From the NCBI GenBank assembly GCA_015501585.1, contig JADNRY010000311.1, forward strand, positions 1 through 64,000: 64,000 nucleotides of DNA, given 5' to 3'. Below are positions 10,990 to 20,843 of the stretch, piece by piece. The notes beneath the pieces were generated by a model, which made no database searches, had not been told where the DNA came from, and saw nothing but the letters and a program-made list of their open reading frames with translations. The position numbers and the translations under genes were made by a program. Each line of letters starts with the position of its first letter. Positions within the stretch are counted from its first letter, which is position 1. Source of the stretch: Rhodocollybia butyracea (taxonomy: Eukaryota > Basidiomycota > Agaricomycetes > Agaricales > Omphalotaceae).

Positions 10990-12377
10990 TGATACGCCCA
11001 AAACCCTTTTGGCCCTAGAATACTGTTTTTTGGCATTTCTGCAGTGTACATAGTATCTGGAAGTCATTGGGAGTGCTACCCATGATCTCTAGTTACTGAA
11101 ACCCACCCTCAAACCCTGTAGTCTCATATGTATCTGTCTTGTCTCTACAATTCACATATCCAGAAGGATTGATCAGTATGCAGTGCTCCATCTGATAAAG
11201 CATGCAAGAGACTATGGTCTGGACCTTGTGTATCAATGTGTTTCGCTTGAATCCAATGTAATACAAGCTCCTCCAACCTCTATTTGCTCAGAATTGTGAT
11301 ATATGCACTTCTCACTATATGTTAATTCATCCCCTGCTTGACAACTCTGAAAGAAAAGGAGTTTGTTATGTATATTTGGTTCCCTGAGGTCTATTCAATG
11401 GAAATACACTAGAAGCACTCCCAGTAATATTTGTAGCATTTGTGCAGCACCACTTCACGAGTTATGAAGGCTGTATCCATTACTACTTATATATTGGGAT
11501 TAGAAGAGAACCTCTTTAGAAAGGTGTCACGCATGCGAAATATGATTGCGGCGGCATTTGGAGAACTCAATAGATATACTAGAGAGTCCAAATCCGAAGT
11601 CCCGAGTCGTGCCGATGTCCGGAAGTGGTTGAAATACGGAGATCTTGCTATAACTCCGAAATTAGGTCACTATTTGTTTAAGCCGAACATGAGCTAACAC
11701 CGCCGTTCCCCTGCATCCTCTGTGGTACTTTCGAGATAGGACAGTGTCCCTAGACCCTCTAGCATCGCTATAACCGAGTACGAGCATTTATAGAAGCTTG
11801 TTGTCCCTTCCCAAGTACAGGGAAGAGTGATAATCTCCAATTTCGGAGTGTTGATTTGAAATTTGAATTGAAATATAATAGAAACATGAAACTCGGCTCG
11901 TTAGAAGCTAGAGAGTGGTTTGACACACCCTTAAGTGGTCTGTGCACACTACACAGCCGCGCTCCTGCTCTATATAATGTAGCCCAGATTGATAGTTGAT
12001 CCCCAGGTTTGGATTCCCCCCTCACATTAGAGGCAGGGATTTCCTCCTCACTTCACACAGTTGTATTATTAGTTTTGTTTGTTTTGTTTCAAGTTCAGTC
12101 CAGTAAAGTATTGTAGTTAGGCTGCAGTCAGAGCTCTGTCTGGGTAGACAACCTCTGGTCAGTGCTTTCTTGTATTATATAGCCTTCCGCCTCTCCCCCC
12201 CCCCTTTTACCCTAGTTCCTGCATTCACTTATCATTTCAAAGTTCAACTCTTTGTAATTTCACATCCCCCCTCTGAACTTAGAAGTCTTTATTGTAGTTT
12301 AGTGGTTTGTGTTGATGTTTTGGCTATTTATTGGCTGTTTCTCACACTTTCCGCTTAGCCACAGTATTGCCCTCTCA
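10990..12377 (+). repeat. 3' LTR of the LARD element
   Basis: A copy of the 5910-7298 LTR with a one-base shorter C-run near 12200 and one T-to-C difference beside it. Its TATA box is at 11971-11978. It is followed directly by the TCGA target duplicate. Confidence 0.9.
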
Positions 12378-12381
12378 TCGA

Positions 12382-13483
12382 GGATGAGGAATTGAAAGAG
12401 GCCTGCATAGGCTCCGTATCAATATCGATATCCTGCTTGAACAGATCTTGTCTTGGTCAATATGGAATCGGATGGGTATAATGGGGGTTTTCTTCGAAGC
12501 CTGCATCTGTGGCGAAGATTGTGCTGGTCTGAGCAGACAAGAGGATACGAAGAAAATGATACTCAGCTCTGAACACATCTACTCTCTCTCCCGCTCCATC
12601 CACTCCCATTGCTATTCCGGCATAAGCTTTATATTGATAACCCTTCACTATTCTGTCCATGACCACCTCAATCACCACGACTACTATCTGGCTGTCCCTC
12701 CAGATGTTACCCAACAACTCCGTCTAGCAGACCCTCACAGACAACGAATACCGAATATCAAAATGTTTCCTCAATGGAACTCAGGCTGCAATCCCGGTCG
12801 AATTCACAGCAACAATACAGCTGAAACAGAGCTACATGGTAGAATGGTGATCCGAATAAGCAAGTTGTAGGACAAGGAAGATTGAGATGACGGGGATATC
12901 AAGTATATGGTTTGAATGGGTGGGTAGAGATGTCGATGAGAGCTGCAAAACACATCGAGGAGTATAGCATTTTGGTTGTGGTTGTTGGAGTGGGTGTACC
13001 CGTTGCAGTGCCTCCAGAAGTGGAAGGGAAGGAAGAGGAGCCGGGGAAGGATAATGGTAGGTTGACAGACTAGACGAAGTGCCAATGTTCAGCGAAGGAG
13101 GCCATTGAGGGAATGGAAATTCGCTACGACAATGCAAACTATGAGGAGCAGCGGAAACTACTCAATGAGCTAGAAGATGAGTTGTAGGTGAGGTTCAGGT
13201 AGATGAGAGGGAAGAGATGCAGCGGTCCTAGGGGTTGTTGGATCTACGCTGAGTACCTGGACTCTGGAAGCTCTAAAGTGATTTAGAGGCATTGGATGGG
13301 ACAAGTGATTGGCTGTTCATTGAAAAGCAAGTCATCTTTTCAAATATTATTCCTTGTGTTCGCGCTTTCAATAAGCCTCTTGCGCTGTAATTACCACTGA
13401 TTGTAGTATTTCTGGGAAATGTTATCGCTCTTTAAGCTTTTGATCACTCTCCGACTAATCACTTCACCTTTGTTGCTGATTAT
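12382..13483. other. Unassigned sequence flanking the LARD insertion
   Basis: Overlapping frames exist on both strands (12448-12870 plus; 12457-12717 and 12832-13137 minus). None shows a domain I recognise, and their overlap prevents choosing one. I see no repeat structure here. Confidence 0.3.
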
Positions 13484-13938
13484 TTGGCCTCATCTCGCGC
13501 TTCATCTGGGACAGTTTTTCTCATTACTCGTCCTCACACTCGCCTCGTCCGACAGTTGATTCGCAAAAGCCAACAGAGACCAGTCTCCAAATCAGATGGA
13601 AGAGGCATAATCTATGCACTTTATGAAGGCCTTACCATTTTCAATGACTTGATTCTCAAATTTGGTATGACCATAAACTTTTGGCGAAGGTATCGAGAGC
13701 ATCAACATCGATGCCTGAACGCGAACTGCTGCATACTGTGGAGGAGGGTGGTAAGATGGAGAAGATGAACAGGTACGACATACATATCTCTCCTTTTTTT
13801 CTTCCAACTAGTTTCTCGTGTGTAGAGTCTTTATTACATCTTGAGCTCAAAGCTGTCTGCATTGACAGGCCCAGAACCACCTGTACCTCATGTAATTTTT
13901 CTGCTTTCGAAGCGAACACTCAACTAACAAGGATATAG
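13484..13938 (+). pseudogene. GIY-YIG / T5orf172-like domain gene with one in-frame stop
   Basis: The frame reads GIIYALYE, then LKFGMTINFWRRYREHQHRC, matching the GIY-YIG-like core (two short strands, then a GMT-N..RR..EH helix) of T5orf172-type proteins that are abundant in Agaricomycetes. An intron at 13773-13825 (GTACGA..TGTGTAG, 53 nt) joins it to exon 2, which reads SLLHLELKAVCIDRPRTTC and ends with a CX2C pair typical of the family's tail. The only break is TGA at 13766-13768, seven bases before the donor, where the family has a basic residue; CGA to TGA would explain it. The listed start is TTG, so the true N-terminus is further upstream or in another exon. The biochemical role of the family in fungi is unclear (DNA binding or nicking is suspected). 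The identification rests on motif recall. Confidence 0.6.
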
Positions 13939-15326
13939 GTGGAAGGCGACACAGCGAACCGCTAACTTTCGGTGCCGCTCAGATCTTGGGCGTCGTTAAA
14001 CCAATTTTTGATTGCCTCACGCGTTAAATGAACTTGTACATGTGCTTTCTTTGATCTTGAGATTGTGCTTACTGACTAGTTTCCAGTGGGATCTAGTTGT
14101 ATATATCAGAAGATCTTGTGCTTGTATCTAGATGTAATTATTCCAAAATCCAGCTACTTTCTTCATTCATGTGGAGCAGAGTCGTTCAATATTGAGATCC
14201 TACAACCGAGATCCTGACAAATCCTCCCATAGTACCCGTTATTCCGATTGCGAGATAGGACAAGTCAGGCGACAATGTACAGCGGCGCCATACTTGCGAC
14301 CAATTCGATTTGCTTCAGCTTCTCATCGGCAAGTCAACGCATTCAAGTTTTCTTCTAACTCTCTCGTTACACTTCAGGCTCTCTTCCAACACAGCTCTCT
14401 CACTGGAGAGGATTGGAAAACTTGACGCCACATACAAAAACACGACGGTAACTGCATTTGTCCGCAAAGTTTTGCTCGAGGGCAAGCTGCAGAAGCATAG
14501 GATCGAGAATCGGATTGACAGGATAGAATGGAACTATCAATGAAGAACAGAATGTCCCGAGTGTGAAGCTCTTATCCATTTCTCAGGCTGACATTGTCAA
14601 TGACTCTTTTGTTTTTGCAGTGGTTCCATCCACACCCTTTGGTGCATCCCAGACTTGGGGAAGACGCGTGATACTCTCCAGACACTAGATGACAATGACT
14701 TAGAAGAGGAATCAGCTCAGAAACAGTCTCGATTCCGTCCCCACCCCCAACAAGAATCTACGCCTATAGATTATACAAAAACCCCAGAAATCTCTTTTGA
14801 CAACATGATTCTCGTGCTCCTACTCTATGGCTATGTCCCCCTTTCTATCCTCATTGAATTACGTGTTAGTTCTCCTTCGCATATGCGTATGGTGGGTCTG
14901 GTACCTCTGGAAACACCGCAAATTTGAACACAAACCTCACCCTTCCCCTCTCCGTTGCCAATCATCCTTGGCCTCCAAACATCTATCTATTTTCCGTTTG
15001 ACGGTCTAACACAAACGCCTCTCAATCCCAACATCCCGACACTCCCGTGATAAGCCACTGTCATGCGCAGATGTCACGCATCCCGACGTCCAAGATGTTT
15101 CGACTCCAAGGCATTCCGATGTCTAGACATCATTGATGCCTAGACGTCCGGTACGTATAATCTGAGCCAGTTCATTTAAAAAAACCTCATGTTTTCCATG
15201 CGCGGATTATTCTGGTAAAATCTTGAGTTTTCCAGTTCCTCTTACTATAAGAATATTTTCAATAATCTCATGGTAACCTTAGGCTAATCTTTAGGTAAAG
15301 TTGTCAGTGATAATCTGGACCTATGT
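13939..15326. other. Unassigned sequence
   Basis: Small frames (14171-14425, 14310-14543, 14655-14927, 14827-15009, all plus) show no known domain; 14827-15009 has a hydrophobic stretch. At 15050-15150 the word GATGTC/GACGTC recurs several times in a short pseudo-palindromic stretch. Confidence 0.3.
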
Positions 15327-16329
15327 CATCAGGAAAAGTACCCCTCAACTTAAGGCGGCTAAAGGCCACTTTCGGTGTAGAAGCCAACTTAAGCGGCTCC
15401 CAGCCGGTAACTTACTCCCGCGGCTCAATCAAAGGTTCACGCTATCGCTCTGTCTGAAGTCGCTGTGATTGACATGAGATTGACTTGACGCAACTTGGCA
15501 TGAATTGAAAATTTGACAGGTTGGCCGGGGCGGTAACCAGGGCCACTTAAGTTGCAACCAGACCCACTTAATTTACTCAAGTCAGCTCAAGTTGCTCTCA
15601 AACAAGGCTAAAGCTGCCCTCTCAGCTTTCCCTTGCATTTGGATTGCTTATTGGTACATTGAATAGAAGAGACGTCTGAAACATCATTTATTTGACCCAT
15701 CTCTATCAAAATACAGCGCTACAGTAGTCAAAGACGATAAAAGATTATGGACTGAGGTATGCATATGTGGTAGAAGCGTGCAAGTAGGAACAGAGTGTAT
15801 GAGGTCAGGTTGAAGGTGAGGTATATAAATGGAGGCATTAATGGGGCAAGCAGCGACAAATGAGAGTGACAGGTAAATGTAAAGGCCAGGGCCGGCAATG
15901 TGAGCGGCAACTAGACATAACAAAAAACATCAGATATATGATTGAGCAAATGAAAAAAGTCTCACCTGAAGCAAGTTTATGCAATGAAACTTAAAAAGGC
16001 CTAAGGGAAAAAGCGCGGATGAAAATAGGAACTGAACAGAAACAGCGTCAAGAACATACCAGGTTTGACCACAGAAAATCACTAAACCACGCTTGTATTA
16101 GTGAGCGAATAAGATAGGCTTGACAAGAACTTACTGTGGGATGGCATGAAATAGTGCAAAGAGAGAAAAGATAAAGTGCACAAAGAGACGATGGAAGAGC
16201 GGGAGCAAGAGTGTTGCCTGGGAACTGACACGTCAAGTCCAACATGACATGTCATCTGGGCATATGGGCGGGCAAATGATGGTGACTAATAACAAGCACA
16301 AATGTATCCTGCTGGCCTCAAATTTTGTA

Positions 16330-16490
16330 ACTTAATAGAGCTCATACAAGTGTTCTACATGCATACAAAGCTTGTTCAAGTATTGTACATGTGCACAACA
16401 GTTGTACAAGCTCTGTTTGCATGCACAACCCTTTATAATGCTAAGCTTGTACATTTTACATGGGTACACACATTGTACACACCTAAAGCA
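16330..16490 (+). repeat. Diverged 30-bp minisatellite (decapeptide-coding period)
   Basis: Repeats of the type TTGTACAAG(C)TNTG..ATGCA(C)ACA with a 30-bp period. The frame 16302-16712 therefore shows a decapeptide echo (TKLVQVLYMC, TTVVQALFAC). It is an older version of the array at 51265-51990. Confidence 0.65.
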
Positions 16491-16854
16491 ATTACTGCTT
16501 TGAGTCTGCATCAAAGGCAGCCATTTTTGATCAAACTTGGACCTAAGATGAGGTCAAAATTGACTCAAAATTGCCCACTCTGGATATGTGCTTCCCACCT
16601 ACATCAGAGGTCCTGTTATTACCACTATTTCCTTTCATTAATCTTGGTGACTTACTCACATTCAGTATTCAAGTTTGGTTTAAGAGTTAGCTGTGCAAAG
16701 GGTCTATGTTGAGTGTTACTTTTTAAAGGAGCAGCTTACTCAAAGTTCCTCCTTCTCCTTTGAACAGATTATATGTACAAATTATATGTCCCACAGGCTG
16801 CAGATGTTTTTTATGACTTCACAAGCTAGGGAAAGTCACCTAGCCCACTCAGCT

Positions 16855-17165
16855 TCCTGATATGCTCAAGCCAACCTGAGGTTGACATATATACTCAGGT
16901 CAACTTAGGTTAACTTGAGTCAACTCAAAGTTTGGGCTTGAGTAGGCTTTATACTCAAGTCAACTTAGGTTAACTCAAGTCAACCTGAAGTTAGCATTTA
17001 TGCTTAAGTTAACTCAAGCCAACCTGAAGTTGGGGCTTAAATTGGCCTTATACTTAAGTCAGCTCAGGTTACTCAAGCCAACCTGAAGTTGGCAAATGTA
17101 CACAAGTTAACTCAAGTCAACCTGAAGTTGGGATAAGTACTCAAGTCAACTTAAGTCAACTGAAG
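16855..17165 (+). repeat. Subterminal array of TCAA(C/G)TTAAG-type words
   Basis: About a dozen copies of ACTCAAGTCAACTTAGGTTA-like words in both orientations precede the right terminus. They can fold on themselves (TCAAC pairs with GTTGA). The related array at 50545-50775 lies next to the terminus of the inverted copy. Confidence 0.75.
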
Positions 17166-17490
17166 TATTTTAGACTTTTCCTGATGGTGGAGATTAGTTT
17201 AAATATTCTTGCTATATTCTAAGTCACTTTATGGAGAAATTTCCTAAGATATTCTGGGGTAGGATACTTGTAATTTTCCAAGGAGAGTTATTCAATAAAA
17301 TAATTCCAAGATTGTACAAGAGCTAGTTTGAAAAAATCCTTTACTATGCCCAGAGTAATAATTACAGGATGGATTTGTACTTATTTAGAAAATTCCGTTC
17401 AAGAATAGCCAAGAGTATTGACACTTAATCCTTGCATTTTCTCAAAGTTTTCCGGGCCGGATTATCGAGTAAACCCCGCAGTGCTTGTCT

Positions 17491-18325
17491 TGTGGGGGAG
17501 GGTGTAACGGCTACGCCGTTACTGGTCTTAAGGCGCTGCGTCGCCATTTAATTTCTTTTATATTCAATATATTCACTTTTCTATATACTGCATACCGTAT
17601 GACTTACATAAGTAAGTCTTCTTTTATACTGGTACACTACATGCTATAAAGCTTGTCGTGTTCACTCGTGTGAATTAAGCAACGCCTCGTAGAGGCCTTA
17701 CACAAAGTGTAGCCTAGGCTACTGTTACTGTGCCGATTAGTAGTAGAGGTTTTTATTCATATTAAATTATTATCTATAATTTTCTTTCAGGCTATTCTCA
17801 GGGCCCTCAGGTGTTCATCAGATACTTGTGGTCACTGGTTACTTTTAACTTGAGGGTAGGTCTCTATGTTTGTATGCTTGACAGTACTTAGCAGCCTGAC
17901 AATGTCTGGCCAGCTAAGCATTGATCCCTTTAAAATGGTTCTGTATCTGAAGACTGGCATTATGCTGTATTACATTTAACGTAGGAACTTTTTGATGTTT
18001 TCCTCGCTTTGTGTTGTGTCCTGAGGGACACCAGCAGTCCGCAAGGACAAGGGAACCTAGCCCTCGGAGAAAGGATACAAAGATCGTAAAGGAGCGCCTG
18101 TGGGCGCTCCGTATTGGAGTTTACATTACATTACGACAACTCAATGGACCGGTTATATGCTTTGCCGGCCACTGCCTAGGGCAACACCGTTCCACTGCGT
18201 TAAACTGGTTATAACCAGTTTATCCAGTCAATCACTGTTGTCTAGCTTGTGTTCCAAACTGTAGCATAAGCGGCTTCTAGGAAAGACATACTCAAGGTCA
18301 GTGGCCATGGTAAACGGGGTTAGAC
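17491..18325 (+). repeat. Polypurine tract and LTR relic starting TGTAACGGC
   Basis: A purine run GTGGGGGAGGG ends at 17502 and is followed at once by TGTAACGGCTACGCCGTTAC, an LTR-like start that contains an 8-bp hairpin. The sequence after it has promoter-like A/T blocks and cannot be tied to a partner LTR. The right border is unclear; the hAT element at 18326 may have truncated it. Upstream bases to 17187 show no coding. Confidence 0.45.
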
Positions 18326-18870
18326 TAGGGATCCGCACCGTAACCGTATACGGTTACGGCCGTAAAATTTACGGTAGCTTACGGTATACGGTAGGACCGT
18401 AAGCATAACCGTAAAGAGATCCAAAAAGGCTCTTACGGTAATTATACGGTAAATTTACGGTATATGGCCATATAAATATTTCTTAGACCTAAAACTCGTC
18501 TTCTACACATCTATATTAGCTTTAAATGTATGTTCAAGATGCCTATGTATATTCTTGTATAGCATCAGCACATAAATGGTCTCTGGCTTCAAACAGAGGA
18601 CCATTTCAACGATAAGCATATAAATTCCCACAGTGAGCTGATCTGGGGAACAAAGCTTATACCAGTTTTTCCGGCACTGAGAGCTTAATTTAAAAAAGCA
18701 CCTGGTTCTTGGCAGCTCAAATACCATTGGTAGCATCCACACGAATAAAAAAACAGTCTAGACAGCCTCCTTGCCATCCATGGAGTCTGAGTATTTTTAC
18801 GGGCTGTATGGTACCTGTATACGGTATACGGCAGTACCGTAACCGTAACCGTAAACCAGCTTTGGGATCC

Positions 18871-20766
18871 CATCAGGAAAACTATCCCCACAAAATGTTT
18901 GCTAATTTCAGTAAAGATTCCAAATATTTGCAGTAATTGTTGTAATTGTTATGATCTCGAGGATTACTGTGATTTTACCAATTACACAAATGACACAGTC
19001 CCCTTGCGTCTTCACGAAATTTTCTTCACCTTTTCACAAATTACACAGCATTTTTTCAATCTTGTGAAGGAGTTTTTAAAAATTAGAGCACCATTCCTTG
19101 AAAATTGACACATTTAATAACCTTATAAGGTACTTCAGAGAGTCAAAAAATGCATCACATTCACTGAAATTACTACAATACAGTAAGTACTATTGGTCTC
19201 CTACTCAAGCTACAGTATACTAATCTATACAAGACCATACATGATATTTACTACCAATCTCTACCAATTAACGACACTGCAAGAGAATAACACTACGAGA
19301 GAACAACACAACGAGAGAACAACACCACAAGAGAACGACGCCACAAGATAACAACACCACAAGAGAACGCTGGGACGAGAGAACAATGGGATGAGAGAAC
19401 GACACAAAAGAACAATGGCACAAAAGAACAATGGCACAAAAGAACAACGGCACAAAAGAACAATGGCACGAATGAATGATGGCACAAAAGAACAACGGCA
19501 CAAAAGAACAACGGCACAAAAGAACGAAGGCAAGAAAGAATGATGGTACGAAAGAACGATGGCACGAGAGAGCGACGACCCCAAAGAATAATGGCATGAA
19601 AGAACAACAGCACGAAAGAACGATGGCATGAAACTGCAAATATGGTCAGCACATGCAGGTGGCCCTCAAGATTATGGTGCATACCTTATGACAAGTATAA
19701 TGAGCAGGAAGCATGGCGCTGTAGCAAATGCTTTCAGTACATAAAAGCAGGGACAGAAGTAGGAACACGTACCTTAGTAGCATGAATATGTAGCGAGTAC
19801 CATTGAAATGTGCTTTGGAAGGTGTGAGCGATGAGGGAGGAGGCTCTAGTGTGTGTACAGAAGATGGGAAGGACGGAATGTGTTTAACCAATGGCTCAGA
19901 ACAACAACTACAGCCAGCAGTGAGAAAACAGACAGGCGAAAAGAATTAGACGTTGAGCTGACCTCACCGCCAGAGAAAAAAATCAGCTGGTATGTTAAAG
20001 GTTGTGAAAGACGTCCTGAACTTTCTGTCAAGATTGAGAATGAGAGCAGAGTCATGTGTGATTCGAAGTGTCGAGAGCGGCGTCACAGCTCATAGCGCTT
20101 GGGCATGAGCCCAGAGAGGATGGGAGTCTTGGGAAACGCCACAACGCCACGTATACGCTCAAAATAGATGTGATGTTCAGGCTAGTCTTGTGACTGCCAT
20201 GTTAGCAATTCAAATTTTGACTTAAAAAGTTTTAAGTATCAGAACCGCGCCAGTTCACCTACTTATGTGTGCTACCTACCTTTCCTTTCTACAATTCACA
20301 TAACACTCGGCTTCCTTGTTTCTTCATAAATTCAACTCTCAATTCCTGTCAGACAACTTCGCTGCCACACTTGTCCTGACTCCTTCTCCAAGGACCAATT
20401 CTGTACAACACTGAGTTCCAGGTTTTTTTTTTTTTTCGTATGAAGCCCAATGTTGATGACCTCGCATACCAGTTCTGACTCTGCTTACATGAAGTCAGAA
20501 GCCTTTTTGACCTCTTATCCCAAATTACCTGATATAATGGAAAGGGATAAAAAACTGAAAAAATGATGAAAATGTGTAAAAACTTCTGAGTAGTTTTCTC
20601 GACAATTTCTCAAATCTTTTGATAGCATATTTCATGGGGTTGTAATTTTATGAATTGGTAGAATTAATGAAATTTCTCATATTAATGCAAGCTTACTAGG
20701 ATTTCCAATCTTTTGACAATTTTTGTGAAAATTATTGAATATTTGGAGGGGGTGGTTTTCCTGATG
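18871..20766 (+). mobile_element. CATCAGG element 2 (1.9 kb), nested in the hAT foldback element
   Basis: It begins CATCAGGAAAACTATCC and ends GGTTTTCCTGATG, with CC on each side (18869-18870, 20767-20768). Removing it and one CC restores the continuous sequence seen in the homologous copy at 39.8 kb (GTATAAGG..CAAAGCT), so the borders are certain. Inside are a 16-bp minisatellite (19268-19630), low-complexity A/T stretches and frames without recognisable domains (for example 19853-20095). Confidence 0.85.
19268..19630 (-). repeat. 16-bp minisatellite (AGAACAACGGCACAAA)
   Basis: About 20 units of AGAACAA(C/T)GGCACAAA-like sequence. The minus strand lacks stops in all three frames across the array, giving three overlapping Phe/Cys/Val-rich frames of about 120 codons (19261-19682) that are by-products of the repeat. 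Confidence 0.85.
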
Positions 20767-20843
20767 CCTCATACGGTACGGTTACGGGTACCCGTAAACC
20801 CGTAACCGTAAACTGTATTATACGGTTACGGTGCAGATCCCTA

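Larger units (their letters stand above)
5910..12377 (+). mobile_element. Non-coding LTR retrotransposon (LARD type), near-intact
   Basis: Two LTRs of 1389 and 1388 bp bound the element. They differ only at a C-run length and one base near it, so insertion is recent. TCGA is duplicated at 5906-5909 and 12378-12381. A primer site starts two bases after the left LTR (7301), and a polypurine tract (AGGGGGAGA) abuts the right LTR. The 3.7-kb interior has no gag, protease, reverse transcriptase or integrase frame and consists largely of tandem repeats, so the element must be mobilised by proteins made elsewhere. The Ty3-type element at the left edge uses the same primer site and a similar LTR start, making a relative of it a plausible helper. 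This last step is inference. Confidence 0.88.
15327..17186 (+). mobile_element. CATCAGG element 1 (1.86 kb, 2-bp TSD)
   Basis: The left end is CATCAGGAAAAGTA and the right end is TTTAGACTTTTCCTGATG, an inverted repeat of at least 12 bases, flanked by GT on both sides (15325-15326 and 17187-17188). The interior holds a short CAAC/AAGTTG-rich block (15345-15620), a stretch without recognisable genes, a diverged 30-bp minisatellite (about 16330-16490) and a TCAACTTAAGTT-type array before the right end. The same order, inverted, starts at 50524. No transposase is present. Confidence 0.7.
18326..20843 (-). mobile_element. hAT-type foldback MITE carrying a nested insertion
   Basis: Ends are TAGGGATCCGCACCGTAACC and its inverse (GGTGCAGATCCCTA). 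Both arms are filled with TACGGTTACGG words that can pair along the arm. Without the nested element (18871-20766 plus one 2-bp duplicate) it is about 620 bp and aligns, inverted, with the 39772-40447 copy. The flanking octamers (GGTTAGAC and ATCAAGAC) match only in part, so the target duplication has decayed. hAT membership is inferred from the YAGGGATS-like end and the 8-bp TSD of the second copy. Confidence 0.75.

Noticed and set aside
19261..19682. Three overlapping ~125-codon frames on the minus strand
   Set aside because: Products of a 16-bp minisatellite (Phe/Cys/Val/Leu only); nothing gene-like.
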